Assembly (NCBI GenBank): GCA_023393895.1
Contig: JAEXBT010000169.1
Span: forward strand, 1 to 16,304
Source of the DNA: Pseudomonadota bacterium
GTDB lineage: Bacteria > Pseudomonadota > Gammaproteobacteria > Xanthomonadales > Xanthomonadaceae
Reading direction: 5' to 3'
DNA length: 16,304 bases
The notes under the pieces were generated by a model. That model made no database searches. It worked only from the letters and a program-made list of their open reading frames with translations, and was not told the origin of the DNA. Both the position numbers and the translations under genes were made by a program. Position 1 is the first letter of the stretch. Each line of letters starts with the position of its first letter. Positions 1-7,089 of the stretch are shown here, piece by piece.

Positions 1-475
1 TCTCGTAGGCGAGGTCTGCGGTCTCGCCATCCACCACCAGCGCGTAGTCGATCTCGCCGCGCTCGATCATTCGCGCGGCCATGTCCATGCCGTTGATGAA
101 GGCCAGGCAGGCGTTCGCCACGTCGTAGTTCTGGCAGGTATCGCCGACCTGCAGGTTGCCGGCGACGATACTCGCGGTCGAGGGCTCGAGGTAATCGCGG
201 CTGACCGAGGTGCTGACCAGCAGGCCCACCTTGTCGGCGCCGATGCCGGCGTCCTTCAGCGCGAGGATGCCGGCCTCGGTGGCGGCATCGGAGGCCAGCT
301 TGTCGCTGCCCCACAAGCGGCGGGCGTGGATGCCGGCGATGTCCTTGAGCACGTCCACACGGATGCCGAGACGGTCGAGCGTGGGCTTGAGGCGCTGGTT
401 GATTTCGTCGGAGCTCAGCGAATGCGGGGCATCCACGTGGGCAAGGCCGGCGATGGCTACGTTCTGGAACAGCAT
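1..475 (-). CDS. oleA: OleA, 3-oxoacyl-ACP synthase III-like thiolase of olefin biosynthesis (5' part only)
   Basis: OleA joins two fatty acyl-CoAs head to head in a non-decarboxylative Claisen condensation, giving the 2-alkyl-3-ketoacid that OleD, OleC and OleB turn into long-chain olefins. The visible 158 residues begin MLFQNVAIAGLAHVDAPHSL, very close to my memory of Xanthomonas campestris OleA. The active-site Cys is residue 123 in YDVANACLAFINGMD, and Glu97 lies in SRDYLEPSTAS. These should equal Cys143 and Glu117 in the numbering of the X. campestris structure, which I believe includes a tag. The start is the ATG at 475-473, matching the family N-terminus. The C-terminal half, with the His and Asn of the thiolase triad, lies beyond the left edge, as would oleB, oleC and oleD if present. 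A FabH-type KASIII is the alternative, but the N-terminus and the active-site region fit OleA better. Confidence 0.9.
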   Translation of the reverse strand, partial: MLFQNVAIAGLAHVDAPHSLSSDEINQRLKPTLDRLGIRVDVLKDIAGIHARRLWGSDKLASDAATEAGILALKDAGIGADKVGLLVSTSVSRDYLEPSTASIVAGNLQVGDTCQNYDVANACLAFINGMDMAARMIERGEIDYALVVDGETADLAYE

Positions 476-510
476 GCGGCAGGGACTCGGGACAGCGGCA
501 AAGACCGCAT

Positions 511-531
511 AGGGTACCGTTTTGGTGCCCT
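511..531 (-). other. Hairpin between the DUF4156 gene and oleA
   Basis: An inverted repeat AGGGTACC / GGTGCCCT (511-518 and 524-531) has one G-T-type mismatch in eight pairs and a five-base loop. On the minus strand it lies just after the lipoprotein stop and 36 bases before oleA. No T-run follows it, so it may be a weak terminator, a leader structure or chance. The rest of the 78 bp gap shows no convincing promoter. Confidence 0.3.
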
Positions 532-553
532 TTCCGCAGCAGCGCCGTTCAGC

Positions 554-874
554 TCAGCGCGGGCAACGCCATGCAGCGAAACGCTGCTTGCCCTCGGACG
601 GGGCGCTGAGTGGGTGGATGTCGGTCGCGGGGATGCCCGCGGCCTGATTGCGCGCCATGGTTTCCAGCTCTTCCGCCACCCGCAGTGGGTTGCGCCGATA
701 CAACGCCACCTTGTCGGTCACCTCGACTTCGATGTCGCCCACCCGTTCGCAGCCGGCGGGCTCGGCGCGCTGCACGCGCACGCGTTGCGCCTCGGGCGCG
801 ATCGGCACCCAGGTGCAGGCGGACAGGACCAGCGCGGTGGCGGGTGCGAGCAACAGGGTGGGGCGAAGGCGCAT
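554..874 (-). CDS. DUF4156 family lipoprotein (YjeI-like)
   Basis: A 106-residue predicted lipoprotein of unknown function. Residues 1-20 form a lipoprotein signal, with a basic start (MRLRP), a hydrophobic core and the lipobox LSAC, so Cys20 would be lipidated. The mature part matches the DUF4156 pattern typified by E. coli YjeI: PEAQRVRV, then a conserved Cys42 in AGCERVGDIEV, then a polar ending with a second Cys (AWRCPR). The start at 874 is chosen because GGAG stands six bases upstream. An in-frame ATG at 886 would add MEIP but places that GGAG inside the gene. It lies 82 bp after the M16 protease, with a terminator hairpin between them, and 78 bp before oleA on the same strand. Membrane attachment is inferred from the lipobox. 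Confidence 0.82.
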   Translation of the reverse strand: MRLRPTLLLAPATALVLSACTWVPIAPEAQRVRVQRAEPAGCERVGDIEVEVTDKVALYRRNPLRVAEELETMARNQAAGIPATDIHPLSAPSEGKQRFAAWRCPR

Positions 875-901
875 CGGAATCTCCATCGGGGGCTGGAACG
901 A

Positions 902-930
902 AGATGCCCGCCATTGTGGCGGGCATTTCG
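902..930 (-). terminator. Intrinsic terminator after the M16 protease gene
   Basis: A perfect 9-bp stem, ATGCCCGCC / GGCGGGCAT (904-912 and 918-926), with a five-base loop lies about 30 bases past the protease stop. Reading the minus strand, CTTCGTTCC follows, a modest T-rich tail. On the plus strand TTT follows the stem, so it could act both ways. It separates protease transcription from the downstream DUF4156 gene. Confidence 0.7.
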
Positions 931-956
931 GGCGAGCGGTACCGCCAAGCTGAACT

Positions 957-3803
957 TTACTGCTTCGCGACCGGCTTGCCGTCGGCATCGAGCACGGTGA
1001 CATCGCCCAGGTTGAGCGCGCGCACCGGCGCCTCGATCTTGGACAGGTCGCCCACCACCACCCAGACCAGCTGCGAGGGGTCGATAGACTTCGCGGCTTC
1101 CGCAGCCTGCGCGGTGGTGAACGCGGCAACCTCCTCGTTGCGCACCTGCACCCAGTTGTCCGGGCGGCCATAGCGCACGATGCCGCCGATGGTGCTCATC
1201 ACCGCGGCCGCGGTTTCATAGGCGCCGGGCTGGCTGCGCACGTCGTTGTTGACGACCTTGGTCACTTCCGCCTGCGAGGCCGGGTTCTTGCCGCTGGCGT
1301 ACTCGCTGAACTCGCGCTGCATTTCCCGGATCGACTCGCCGGTCTTGTCGATCTGAACGGGCGCGTAGGCGATCCACGGGCGCTGACCCTGTGCGCCCAT
1401 CAGCATCGTGCGCGCACCGTAGGACCAGTGCTTGTCCTCGCGCAGGTTCATGTTGAGTCGCGAGGTGAAGCTGCCGCCGAGCACGTCGTTGCTCATTTCC
1501 AGCTTGACCGCGCCGGGGTCGCGGGTGGACGGCATCAGCAGGCCGGCCATGATGTTGGCCTGCACGGCGCCGGGCTGATCGATCAGGTACACACGCGCCT
1601 TGTCGGGCCGCGCGACCTGCACGGGCGCCGCCGGCTGGGCGACCGGACCGCTGCCCTTCCAGTCCCCGAAGTGGCGGTTCAGCACGGGCATGATCTCGGC
1701 CAGCGTGGTATCACCGACCACCACGATCGTCGCCTCCTCCGGGCGCAGCCAGGTGCGCTGGTAGGCGAGCAGGTCATCGCGGGTGAGCGCGGCGATCGCC
1801 GCCTCGGTGCCGCTGCCGGTGAACGGGATGCCGTAGGGATGTGATTCGCCGTAGAGCAGCGGCGGCAGCACGCGCAACGCGACACCCATCGGCTGCGCCT
1901 TCTCCTGCGCGATGCCGGCGATCCACTGGGCCTTGACCCGGTCGATGTCCTTCTGGTCGAAGCGCGGCGCACGCAGCATGTCGGCGAACAGCGCCACCGA
2001 GGGGTCGAGGTTGCTCTTGAGCGCGGAGAGGAAGGCATTGCCGCCATCGAGCGAGGCACCGGAGCCGAAGCTCGCACCGAGCCCTTCGGCGCGCGACTTG
2101 AAGCCGAGTGCGTCGAGCGTACCCGCGCCCTCATCGAGCATGCCCATGGTGAAGCTGGCCAGGCCCGGCTTGCCGGCCTGGTCGGAGGCATAGCCGCCCT
2201 TGAACTCGTAGCTCATCTGCACCACCGGCACTTCATGGCGCTCGGCCAGCACCACCGTGGTGCCGTTGGCCAGCTTGCCGCGCTGCAGGGCCGGGAACTT
2301 GAGCGCCGGGAAATCGGTCACTGCCGGCACGCCGGTCTTGCGATCGATGTTGCTGGTGCTGGTGGTGTACTTCGCCTCGGGCTGCGGGAAGTTCCACGCG
2401 GCCGGTTTCGGGCTGGGCGCCTCGGCCAGCGGCGTGCGCTCGCCCGGCATCACCACGAAGGTGTGACTGGGCGCGGCCAGCCAGCGCTGGCCGGCCTGAC
2501 GCACGCTGTCCACGGTGGCGGCATTGACCGCGGCCATGCCGTCGCGGAAGCAGCCGGGATTCTTTTCATAGATGGTGCAGGCGGCGAGCACATCGGCCTT
2601 GCCACCGAAACCACCGATCCGCTCGACACCCCTGATGGTCTGCGCGTTCAGCACGGTCTTGGCCTGCGCCAGCTCTTCCGCGGTCGGGCCATCCTTCAGC
2701 AGTGCCTGCAGTTCCTCGTCGATCACCGCCTCGACCCGCTTCGGGTCCACGCCCTGCTTCACCATCGCGTTGACGAAGAACATGCCGGCCAGCTGTGCGG
2801 AATAGTTGCCGGTGCTGATGCTGTCGACCAGCTTGTCCTGATAGACCAGCCGGCGGTCCAGGCGCGAGGTGGCGCTGCCGCCCAGCACCTGGCTGAGCAG
2901 GTCGAGCTGCTGCTCGTCGCGGTCCCCGGTGGCGGCCACGTTCCAGACGCGGCGCACCATCACCTGCGGCACCTTGTCCTGCAGCTCGGTGCGACCGGAC
3001 TGCTTGAGCTGGGCGACATCCACCTTGGGCTGGGCGAGCGTCGGGCCGGCCGGGATGTCTCCGAAATACTTCGCCACCTTTTCCTTGGCAGTGGCCACGT
3101 CGATGTCGCCGGCCAGCACCAGCACGGCGTTGTTGGGGCCGTACCAGCCGCGGAACCAGTCCTTGACGTCGTCAAGCGTGGCCGCGTTGAGGTCGTTCAT
3201 CGAGCCAATAACGCCGCGGTGATACGGATGCGAGGCCGGATAAATCGTCCGCGACATCACGTCCCAGAGCTGGCCGTAGGGCTGGTTCTCGCCCTGGCGC
3301 TTCTCGTTCTGGACCACGCCGCGCTGCTCGTCGAGCGTCTTCTGGTCGATCGCGCCAAGCAGGTGGCCCATGCGGTCGGATTCCATCCACAGCGCCATGT
3401 CGAGCGCGGTGGTCGGCACGTTCTGGAAGTAGTTGGTGCGGTCGGTATTGGTCGTGCCGTTCATGTTGGTGGCACCGGCCGCCTCGAACGGAGTGAAGTA
3501 CTCGCCCGGCGCGTTCTCGCTGCCGTTGAACATCAGGTGCTCGAAGAGGTGGGCGAAACCGCTGCGTCCGGCCGGCTCGTTCTTGCTGCCCACGTGGTAC
3601 CAGACGTTCACCGCGACCACCGGCGCCTTGCGGTCGGTGTGCACCACCACCCGCAAGCCGTTGGGCAGGGTGAAGGTCTCATAGGGGATGTCGACGCTGG
3701 CCGCCTTCGGCGCGGCCATGGCCGGCGCGGCGACAAGGCCGCCGAGCGCGGCGGAGAGGGCGAGGGCGAGCGCGGCGGCACGCGGGGCGCGGAATCTGGA
3801 CAT
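957..3803 (-). CDS. M16 family (pitrilysin/insulinase-type) zinc metalloprotease, exported
   Basis: A 948-residue two-part M16 peptidase predicted to act in the periplasm. Residues 1 to about 31 form a signal peptide ending in AMA before APKAAS. The N-terminal half carries the inverted zinc motif HLFEH (His85, His89, with Glu88 as catalytic base), and Glu167 in VVQNEKRQ is the distal zinc ligand, at the usual spacing. The second half starts near residue 505 (RGKLANGTTVV). Where the motif would be it has LASFTMGMLDEG, so it has lost the zinc site, as is normal in these tandem proteins. It keeps the late SFTSRLNMNLRE...WSYGA segment, typical of the R/Y-containing domain. The ATG at 3803 is preferred because AAGGA lies eight bases upstream and a good signal peptide follows. 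A longer in-frame form to 3923 would bury the signal. The natural substrate is unknown; peptide or protein turnover in the cell envelope is likely. Confidence 0.92.
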   Translation of the reverse strand: MSRFRAPRAAALALALSAALGGLVAAPAMAAPKAASVDIPYETFTLPNGLRVVVHTDRKAPVVAVNVWYHVGSKNEPAGRSGFAHLFEHLMFNGSENAPGEYFTPFEAAGATNMNGTTNTDRTNYFQNVPTTALDMALWMESDRMGHLLGAIDQKTLDEQRGVVQNEKRQGENQPYGQLWDVMSRTIYPASHPYHRGVIGSMNDLNAATLDDVKDWFRGWYGPNNAVLVLAGDIDVATAKEKVAKYFGDIPAGPTLAQPKVDVAQLKQSGRTELQDKVPQVMVRRVWNVAATGDRDEQQLDLLSQVLGGSATSRLDRRLVYQDKLVDSISTGNYSAQLAGMFFVNAMVKQGVDPKRVEAVIDEELQALLKDGPTAEELAQAKTVLNAQTIRGVERIGGFGGKADVLAACTIYEKNPGCFRDGMAAVNAATVDSVRQAGQRWLAAPSHTFVVMPGERTPLAEAPSPKPAAWNFPQPEAKYTTSTSNIDRKTGVPAVTDFPALKFPALQRGKLANGTTVVLAERHEVPVVQMSYEFKGGYASDQAGKPGLASFTMGMLDEGAGTLDALGFKSRAEGLGASFGSGASLDGGNAFLSALKSNLDPSVALFADMLRAPRFDQKDIDRVKAQWIAGIAQEKAQPMGVALRVLPPLLYGESHPYGIPFTGSGTEAAIAALTRDDLLAYQRTWLRPEEATIVVVGDTTLAEIMPVLNRHFGDWKGSGPVAQPAAPVQVARPDKARVYLIDQPGAVQANIMAGLLMPSTRDPGAVKLEMSNDVLGGSFTSRLNMNLREDKHWSYGARTMLMGAQGQRPWIAYAPVQIDKTGESIREMQREFSEYASGKNPASQAEVTKVVNNDVRSQPGAYETAAAVMSTIGGIVRYGRPDNWVQVRNEEVAAFTTAQAAEAAKSIDPSQLVWVVVGDLSKIEAPVRALNLGDVTVLDADGKPVAKQ

Positions 3804-3834
3804 GCGGCGATCCTTGCGTAAACGGGTGAAAACC

Positions 3835-3845
3835 CGATGGTAGCC
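3835..3845 (-). promoter_or_regulatory. Possible -10 region of the M16 protease gene (GGCTACCATCG)
   Basis: On the minus strand TACCAT (plus 3837-3842) matches 4 of 6 bases of TATAAT and lies 33 bases before the protease ATG. The surrounding 11-mer is identical to one before the thioesterase gene at 15544-15554. I see no good -35 for it here. A short hairpin CGGGT-GAAA-ACCCG (3823-3836) falls in the leader. The gap is only 88 bp and is shared with the divergent SDR gene. Confidence 0.35.
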
Positions 3846-3891
3846 TTGGAGCCCTGCTCCGGCCCATGCCGGAAGTCCCGTGGAGACGCCC

Positions 3892-4596
3892 ATGTCGCTC
3901 AACGTCCTGGTCACCGGCGCCAATCGCGGCCTGGGGCTGGAATTCGTCCGCCAGCTGCTCGCGCGCGGCGACCGGGTGATCGCCGCCTGCCGCCAGCCGG
4001 CCCGCGCCGACGCACTCGAGGCAATGGCCTGCGCCCATCCGGGTCAGCTGCAGGTGGTGCCGCTGGATGTGTCCGACACCGCCTCCCATGCCGCCCTGCT
4101 CGGCGAACTGCCGCGGCTGCTCGGCAAGGACGACCGGCTGGGCCTCGTCATCCAGAACGCCGGCGTGCTGCCCTCGGGCGAGCGCTTCGGCCAGCTGCGC
4201 GAAGCCGTGTTGCTGGAGGCTTTCAGGACCAATGCCAGCGGCCCGTTGCTGCTGAGCGAGGCACTGGCACCCTGGCTGGCCGATGGCGCGAAGGTCGCCA
4301 ACCTCAGCTCGGTGCTCGGCTCGATCGCCGGCAGCGATGCCTGTTCCACCCCCAGCTATCGCATGTCGAAGGCGGCGCAGAACATGGGCACGCGCGTGCT
4401 GGCGGCCGCGTTGCGGGATCGCCGCATCACCGTGCTGGCGCTGCATCCGGGCTGGGTGCGAACCGACATGGGAGGCGAAGGCGCGACGGTCACGCCGGCC
4501 GATTCCGCGCGCGGTTTGCTGCGGGTGATCAATGCGGCGACGCCCGCCGACAGCGGCCGTTTCCTCGACTGGCAGGGCGGTACGATCGACTGGTGA
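3892..4596 (+). CDS. SDR family NAD(P)-dependent oxidoreductase (CsgA/C-factor-like)
   Basis: A 234-residue short-chain dehydrogenase/reductase with a classical single Rossmann domain. The sequence shows the cofactor motif TGANRGLG (8-15), an acidic residue after strand 4 (PLDVSD, 58-62), NAG (89-91), the catalytic Ser region NLSS (137-140), and the Tyr-x-x-x-Lys pair Tyr156/Lys160 in SYRMSK. A HPGWVRTDMGG segment follows, typical of the C-factor-like subfamily. The substrate cannot be read from sequence. The ATG at 3892 has GGAG six bases upstream; a GTG at 3880 in the same frame is less likely. It is divergent from the protease gene, and four bases separate its stop from trmL, so the two are probably cotranscribed. 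I see no functional link between them. Confidence 0.88.
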   Translation: MSLNVLVTGANRGLGLEFVRQLLARGDRVIAACRQPARADALEAMACAHPGQLQVVPLDVSDTASHAALLGELPRLLGKDDRLGLVIQNAGVLPSGERFGQLREAVLLEAFRTNASGPLLLSEALAPWLADGAKVANLSSVLGSIAGSDACSTPSYRMSKAAQNMGTRVLAAALRDRRITVLALHPGWVRTDMGGEGATVTPADSARGLLRVINAATPADSGRFLDWQGGTIDW

Positions 4597-4600
4597 GCCG

Positions 4601-5065
4601 ATGTTCCACGTGATCCTGCACCAGCCGGAAATCCCGCCCAACACCGGCAACGTGATCCGCCTGTGCGCCAATACCGGGGCGATGCTGCATCTGGTCGAAC
4701 CGCTCGGTTTCTCGATCGACGACAGGCAGCTGCGACGCGCCGGGCTGGATTACCACGAGTACGCGACGATGCGGCTGCATCCCGATCTCGACAGCGCGTT
4801 GGCTGCCGTCGCGCCGGGTCGGGTGTTCGCGTTGTCCACCCGCAGCCGCCAGCGCCACGACGAAGTGGCCTTCCGGCCCGGCGATGCCTTCCTGTTCGGC
4901 CGTGAAACCGCCGGGCTGCCGCAGGACGTGCTTGAGGCCCTGCCGGAAGCCCAGCGCCTGCGACTGCCGATGCGTCCCGGCAACCGCAGCCTCAACCTGT
5001 CGAACGCGGTGGCGGTGCTGGTGTACGAAGCCTGGCGCCAGCACGGCTTCGCGGGCGGCGCCTGA
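4601..5065 (+). CDS. trmL: tRNA (cytidine(34)-2'-O)-methyltransferase TrmL
   Basis: A SPOUT-class methyltransferase that 2'-O-methylates the wobble base C/U34 of tRNA-Leu isoacceptors, using S-adenosylmethionine. At 154 residues it is the usual length for this single-domain family. Diagnostic segments are HQPEIPPNTGNVIRLCANTG (7-26), LVEPLGF (31-37), FGRETAGLP (99-107, part of the knotted SAM site) and MRPGNRSLNLSNAVAV (124-139), where the trefoil knot closes. The ATG is four bases after the SDR stop with no strong Shine-Dalgarno, which suggests translational coupling. The gene ends in a hairpin shared with the convergent TetR gene. The assignment rests on near-complete agreement with TrmL motifs rather than those of the longer TrmH or TrmJ. 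Confidence 0.93.
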   Translation: MFHVILHQPEIPPNTGNVIRLCANTGAMLHLVEPLGFSIDDRQLRRAGLDYHEYATMRLHPDLDSALAAVAPGRVFALSTRSRQRHDEVAFRPGDAFLFGRETAGLPQDVLEALPEAQRLRLPMRPGNRSLNLSNAVAVLVYEAWRQHGFAGGA

Positions 5066-5080
5066 GCACCGCGCTCAGGC
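5060..5080. terminator. Hairpin between convergent trmL and tetR genes
   Basis: A perfect 8-bp stem, GCCTGAGC / GCTCAGGC (5060-5067 and 5073-5080), with the five-base loop ACCGC. The left arm contains the trmL TGA (5063-5065) and the right arm contains the TGA of the TetR gene (5077-5075, minus). No T-run follows on either side, so termination would be imperfect or Rho-assisted. Confidence 0.5.
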
Positions 5081-5683
5081 CGCGAGCAGGCGCGCCAGCG
5101 ACTCCGCGAGCGTGGCGTGCAGCAGCGCCGGATCCAGATCCGGCTGCCGGAGCTGGTGCATCTTCATCCCGTGCATGATCAAGCGCAGCAACAGCGCGCG
5201 TCGCGCCGCCTGGGCGTCATCCAGCCCGATGCCGCCCTCTTCGCGCGGCCGTTGCAGCCAGCCACGGATGTGCCCGTCGATCTGCCGGTCGAAGTCCTCG
5301 ATCGCGCGTGCGATGGTCGGATCGCGCCTGGATTCGGCGGCGATCTCCATCACCAGCGCCGGCTCAAGCCCGCGCCCCCGCCCGCAGGTCTTGCTCTCGT
5401 AGTAACTCTGCACCAGCACATCGACCAGTTCCGCGACGTTGGCGGGTGAGGCAGCCATGTCCTCGCCCAGCAGATCGAGCTGGCGTTGCACGATGCCCTG
5501 GATGATCTCGTGCTTGCTCTTGAAGTAGCGATAGATCAACCCAGCGCTGATGCCCGCGGTCTCGGCGATCGACGCCATACTCGCGGCATGGAAGCCGCGC
5601 TCGGCGAAGCAGCACTGCGCCGCATTGAGGATGCGGTTGCTCTGGGCATCGGCATGGGAAGCGAGATCGACGCGCGCATTCAT
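5075..5683 (-). CDS. TetR/AcrR family transcriptional regulator of the efflux operon
   Basis: A 202-residue TetR-type repressor. The N-terminal domain has the family helix-turn-helix at about 37-56 (MASIAETAGISAGLIYRYFK), followed by SKHEI. The rest is a helical ligand-binding and dimerisation domain that differs between members. It is the last gene of the efflux operon: its ATG overlaps the channel-gene stop in ATGA (5683-5680). The nearest GGAG is 14 bases upstream, so translation is probably coupled to the channel gene. It most likely represses its own operon by binding the inverted repeat at 11562-11581, and pump substrates would release it. That target is inferred from operon membership and the position of the repeat. 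Efflux repressors are more often encoded divergently, as with SmeT or AcrR. Confidence 0.88.
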   Translation of the reverse strand: MNARVDLASHADAQSNRILNAAQCCFAERGFHAASMASIAETAGISAGLIYRYFKSKHEIIQGIVQRQLDLLGEDMAASPANVAELVDVLVQSYYESKTCGRGRGLEPALVMEIAAESRRDPTIARAIEDFDRQIDGHIRGWLQRPREEGGIGLDDAQAARRALLLRLIMHGMKMHQLRQPDLDPALLHATLAESLARLLAA

Positions 5684-7089
5684 GGCGATGGCGCCGTCTC
5701 CGCCTGCCAGCCACCCCCCAACGCGCGATACAGCGCCACGCGATTGAGCTGCTCGGCCAGTCGCGCCTGCAGCACCGCCTGCTGCGCGGCGTACAGCGTG
5801 CGCTGCGCATCCAGCCGGACCAGGTAACTGTCACGACCCGCGGCATAGCGCGCGGCCGAGAGCATCTCCGCGCGTTCTGCCGCCGCCAGCAGGCGCTCTG
5901 CCGCGGCGCGGCCATCGGCCAGCGTCTGCGCCAGGGCCAGCGCGTCGGCCACTTCGCGGAAGCCGGTCTGGATCGCCTTCTCGTAATTGGCCAGCGCGAT
6001 GTCGCGGTCAACCTGCGCCGCCTGCAGGTTTCCGCGCAGGCGGCCGCCCTGGAAGATCGGCAGGTTGATCTGCGGCACGAAGCGCCAGACCCGCGTGCCC
6101 GATTCGAACAGGCCACCGAAGCTGCCACTGGCGCTGCCGGCACTGCCGGTCAGGCTGATGCTGGGGAAGAACGCGGCACGCGCGGCGCCGATGTTGGCGT
6201 TCGCGCCGAACAGCACATGCTCGGCAGCCTGGATGTCCGGCCGGCGCAGCAACACCTGCGAGGACAGCCCGGCCGGTAGCGGCGGCATCACCACCAGCGC
6301 ATTGTCGAAGCCGGTCGGGAAGTCGGCGGCGGGCAGCGGTGCGCCGGCCAGCAGATTGAGCGCGTTCCGCCCCTGCGCGACCTGCCCGGCGTAACGCGCG
6401 ACATCCGCGCGCGCGGCCTCGACCTGGGTACGCGCCTGCGCGAGTTCCAGCCCGCTGATCACGCCGATCTCGTGGCGGCGCTCGGACAGGCGCAGTGCTT
6501 CCTCGTAGGTCTTGAGGGTGTCCTCGGCGATCGCCTTCAGGCTCTCGTCGGCGGCAAGCCCAAGCCAGGTGTTGGACACCGTCGAGATCAGCGCGATCTG
6601 CGCAGCGCGGCGGTTCTCGCCCTGCGCGAAGTACTGCTGCAGCGCCGCCTCGCTGAGGTTGCGAACGCGACCGAACAGGTCCAGCTCGTAGCTGGCAATG
6701 CCGATACCGGCGCTGTAGCTGGACGAATCCGGCACGTCGCCGCCAACGCGCTCCAGACTCGCGTTCGCGCCCACCGATGGCACGCGGTCGGCGTTGCGGA
6801 TCTGGTACTGCGCGCGGGCGCGTTCCACGTTGAGCACGGCTACGCGCAGGTCGCGATTGTTGTCGAGCGCCTGCGCCACCACGCGCTGCAGCCTTGGATC
6901 GGCCAGCACCTCGCGCCAGCCGATGTCCGCGACCTCGATGCCGTCGCTGGCGGCGACGGTGCGTTCGGGCACCGGCCAGCCCTGCGGTACCTGTGGCTGC
7001 GCCTCGGGCACGGCGGGCGCCAGGCTGACGCAGCCACTCAGCAAAGCGGTGGCGAGTGCGCCGGCAAGCGGAACGGAACGCAGCTTCAT
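5680..7089 (-). CDS. Outer-membrane channel lipoprotein of RND efflux system (NodT/OprM-type)
   Basis: The outer-membrane component of the tripartite pump, forming a trimeric channel and periplasmic tunnel that contacts the adaptor. It has 469 residues, the usual length. Residues 1-20 are a lipoprotein signal with lipobox LLSGC, so Cys20 should be lipidated. The fold is a duplicated outer-membrane efflux-protein domain. Recognisable segments include [22 protein letters not shown] (N-terminal part), [12 protein letters not shown] near 132-143, [14 protein letters not shown] at the start of the second repeat, and [11 protein letters not shown] before the final helices. The start at 7089 has GGAG seven bases upstream and overlaps the pump-gene stop as ATGA. 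The end overlaps the TetR start in the same way. The partner genes make a drug-exporter role much more likely than a lone TolC role. Confidence 0.93.
   Translation of the reverse strand: MKLRSVPLAGALATALLSGCVSLAPAVPEAQPQVPQGWPVPERTVAASDGIEVADIGWREVLADPRLQRVVAQALDNNRDLRVAVLNVERARAQYQIRNADRVPSVGANASLERVGGDVPDSSSYSAGIGIASYELDLFGRVRNLSEAALQQYFAQGENRRAAQIALISTVSNTWLGLAADESLKAIAEDTLKTYEEALRLSERRHEIGVISGLELAQARTQVEAARADVARYAGQVAQGRNALNLLAGAPLPAADFPTGFDNALVVMPPLPAGLSSQVLLRRPDIQAAEHVLFGANANIGAARAAFFPSISLTGSAGSASGSFGGLFESGTRVWRFVPQINLPIFQGGRLRGNLQAAQVDRDIALANYEKAIQTGFREVADALALAQTLADGRAAAERLLAAAERAEMLSAARYAAGRDSYLVRLDAQRTLYAAQQAVLQARLAEQLNRVALYRALGGGWQAETAPSP

Noticed and set aside
2235..3821. A 528-codon open frame on the plus strand opposite the M16 protease
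   Set aside because: His/Arg/Gly-rich translation typical of antisense to a GC-rich gene. The minus strand has a full HxxEH protease with signal peptide and ribosome site.
3813..3841. TTGCGT with a 17-base spacer and GATGGT as a promoter for the SDR gene
   Set aside because: Only 3 of 6 matches at each box. The same bases are better read as TACCAT on the other strand.
3804..3923. N-terminal extension of the M16 protease by 40 residues
   Set aside because: It would place the signal peptide internally and run across the divergent SDR start. The ATG at 3803 has AAGGA at good spacing.
3679..4671. A 330-codon minus-strand open frame opposite the SDR gene that runs into the M16 protease start region
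   Set aside because: The plus strand carries TGANRGLG, NAG and YxxxK motifs in frame, and the minus translation is low-complexity Arg/Gly/Ala sequence.
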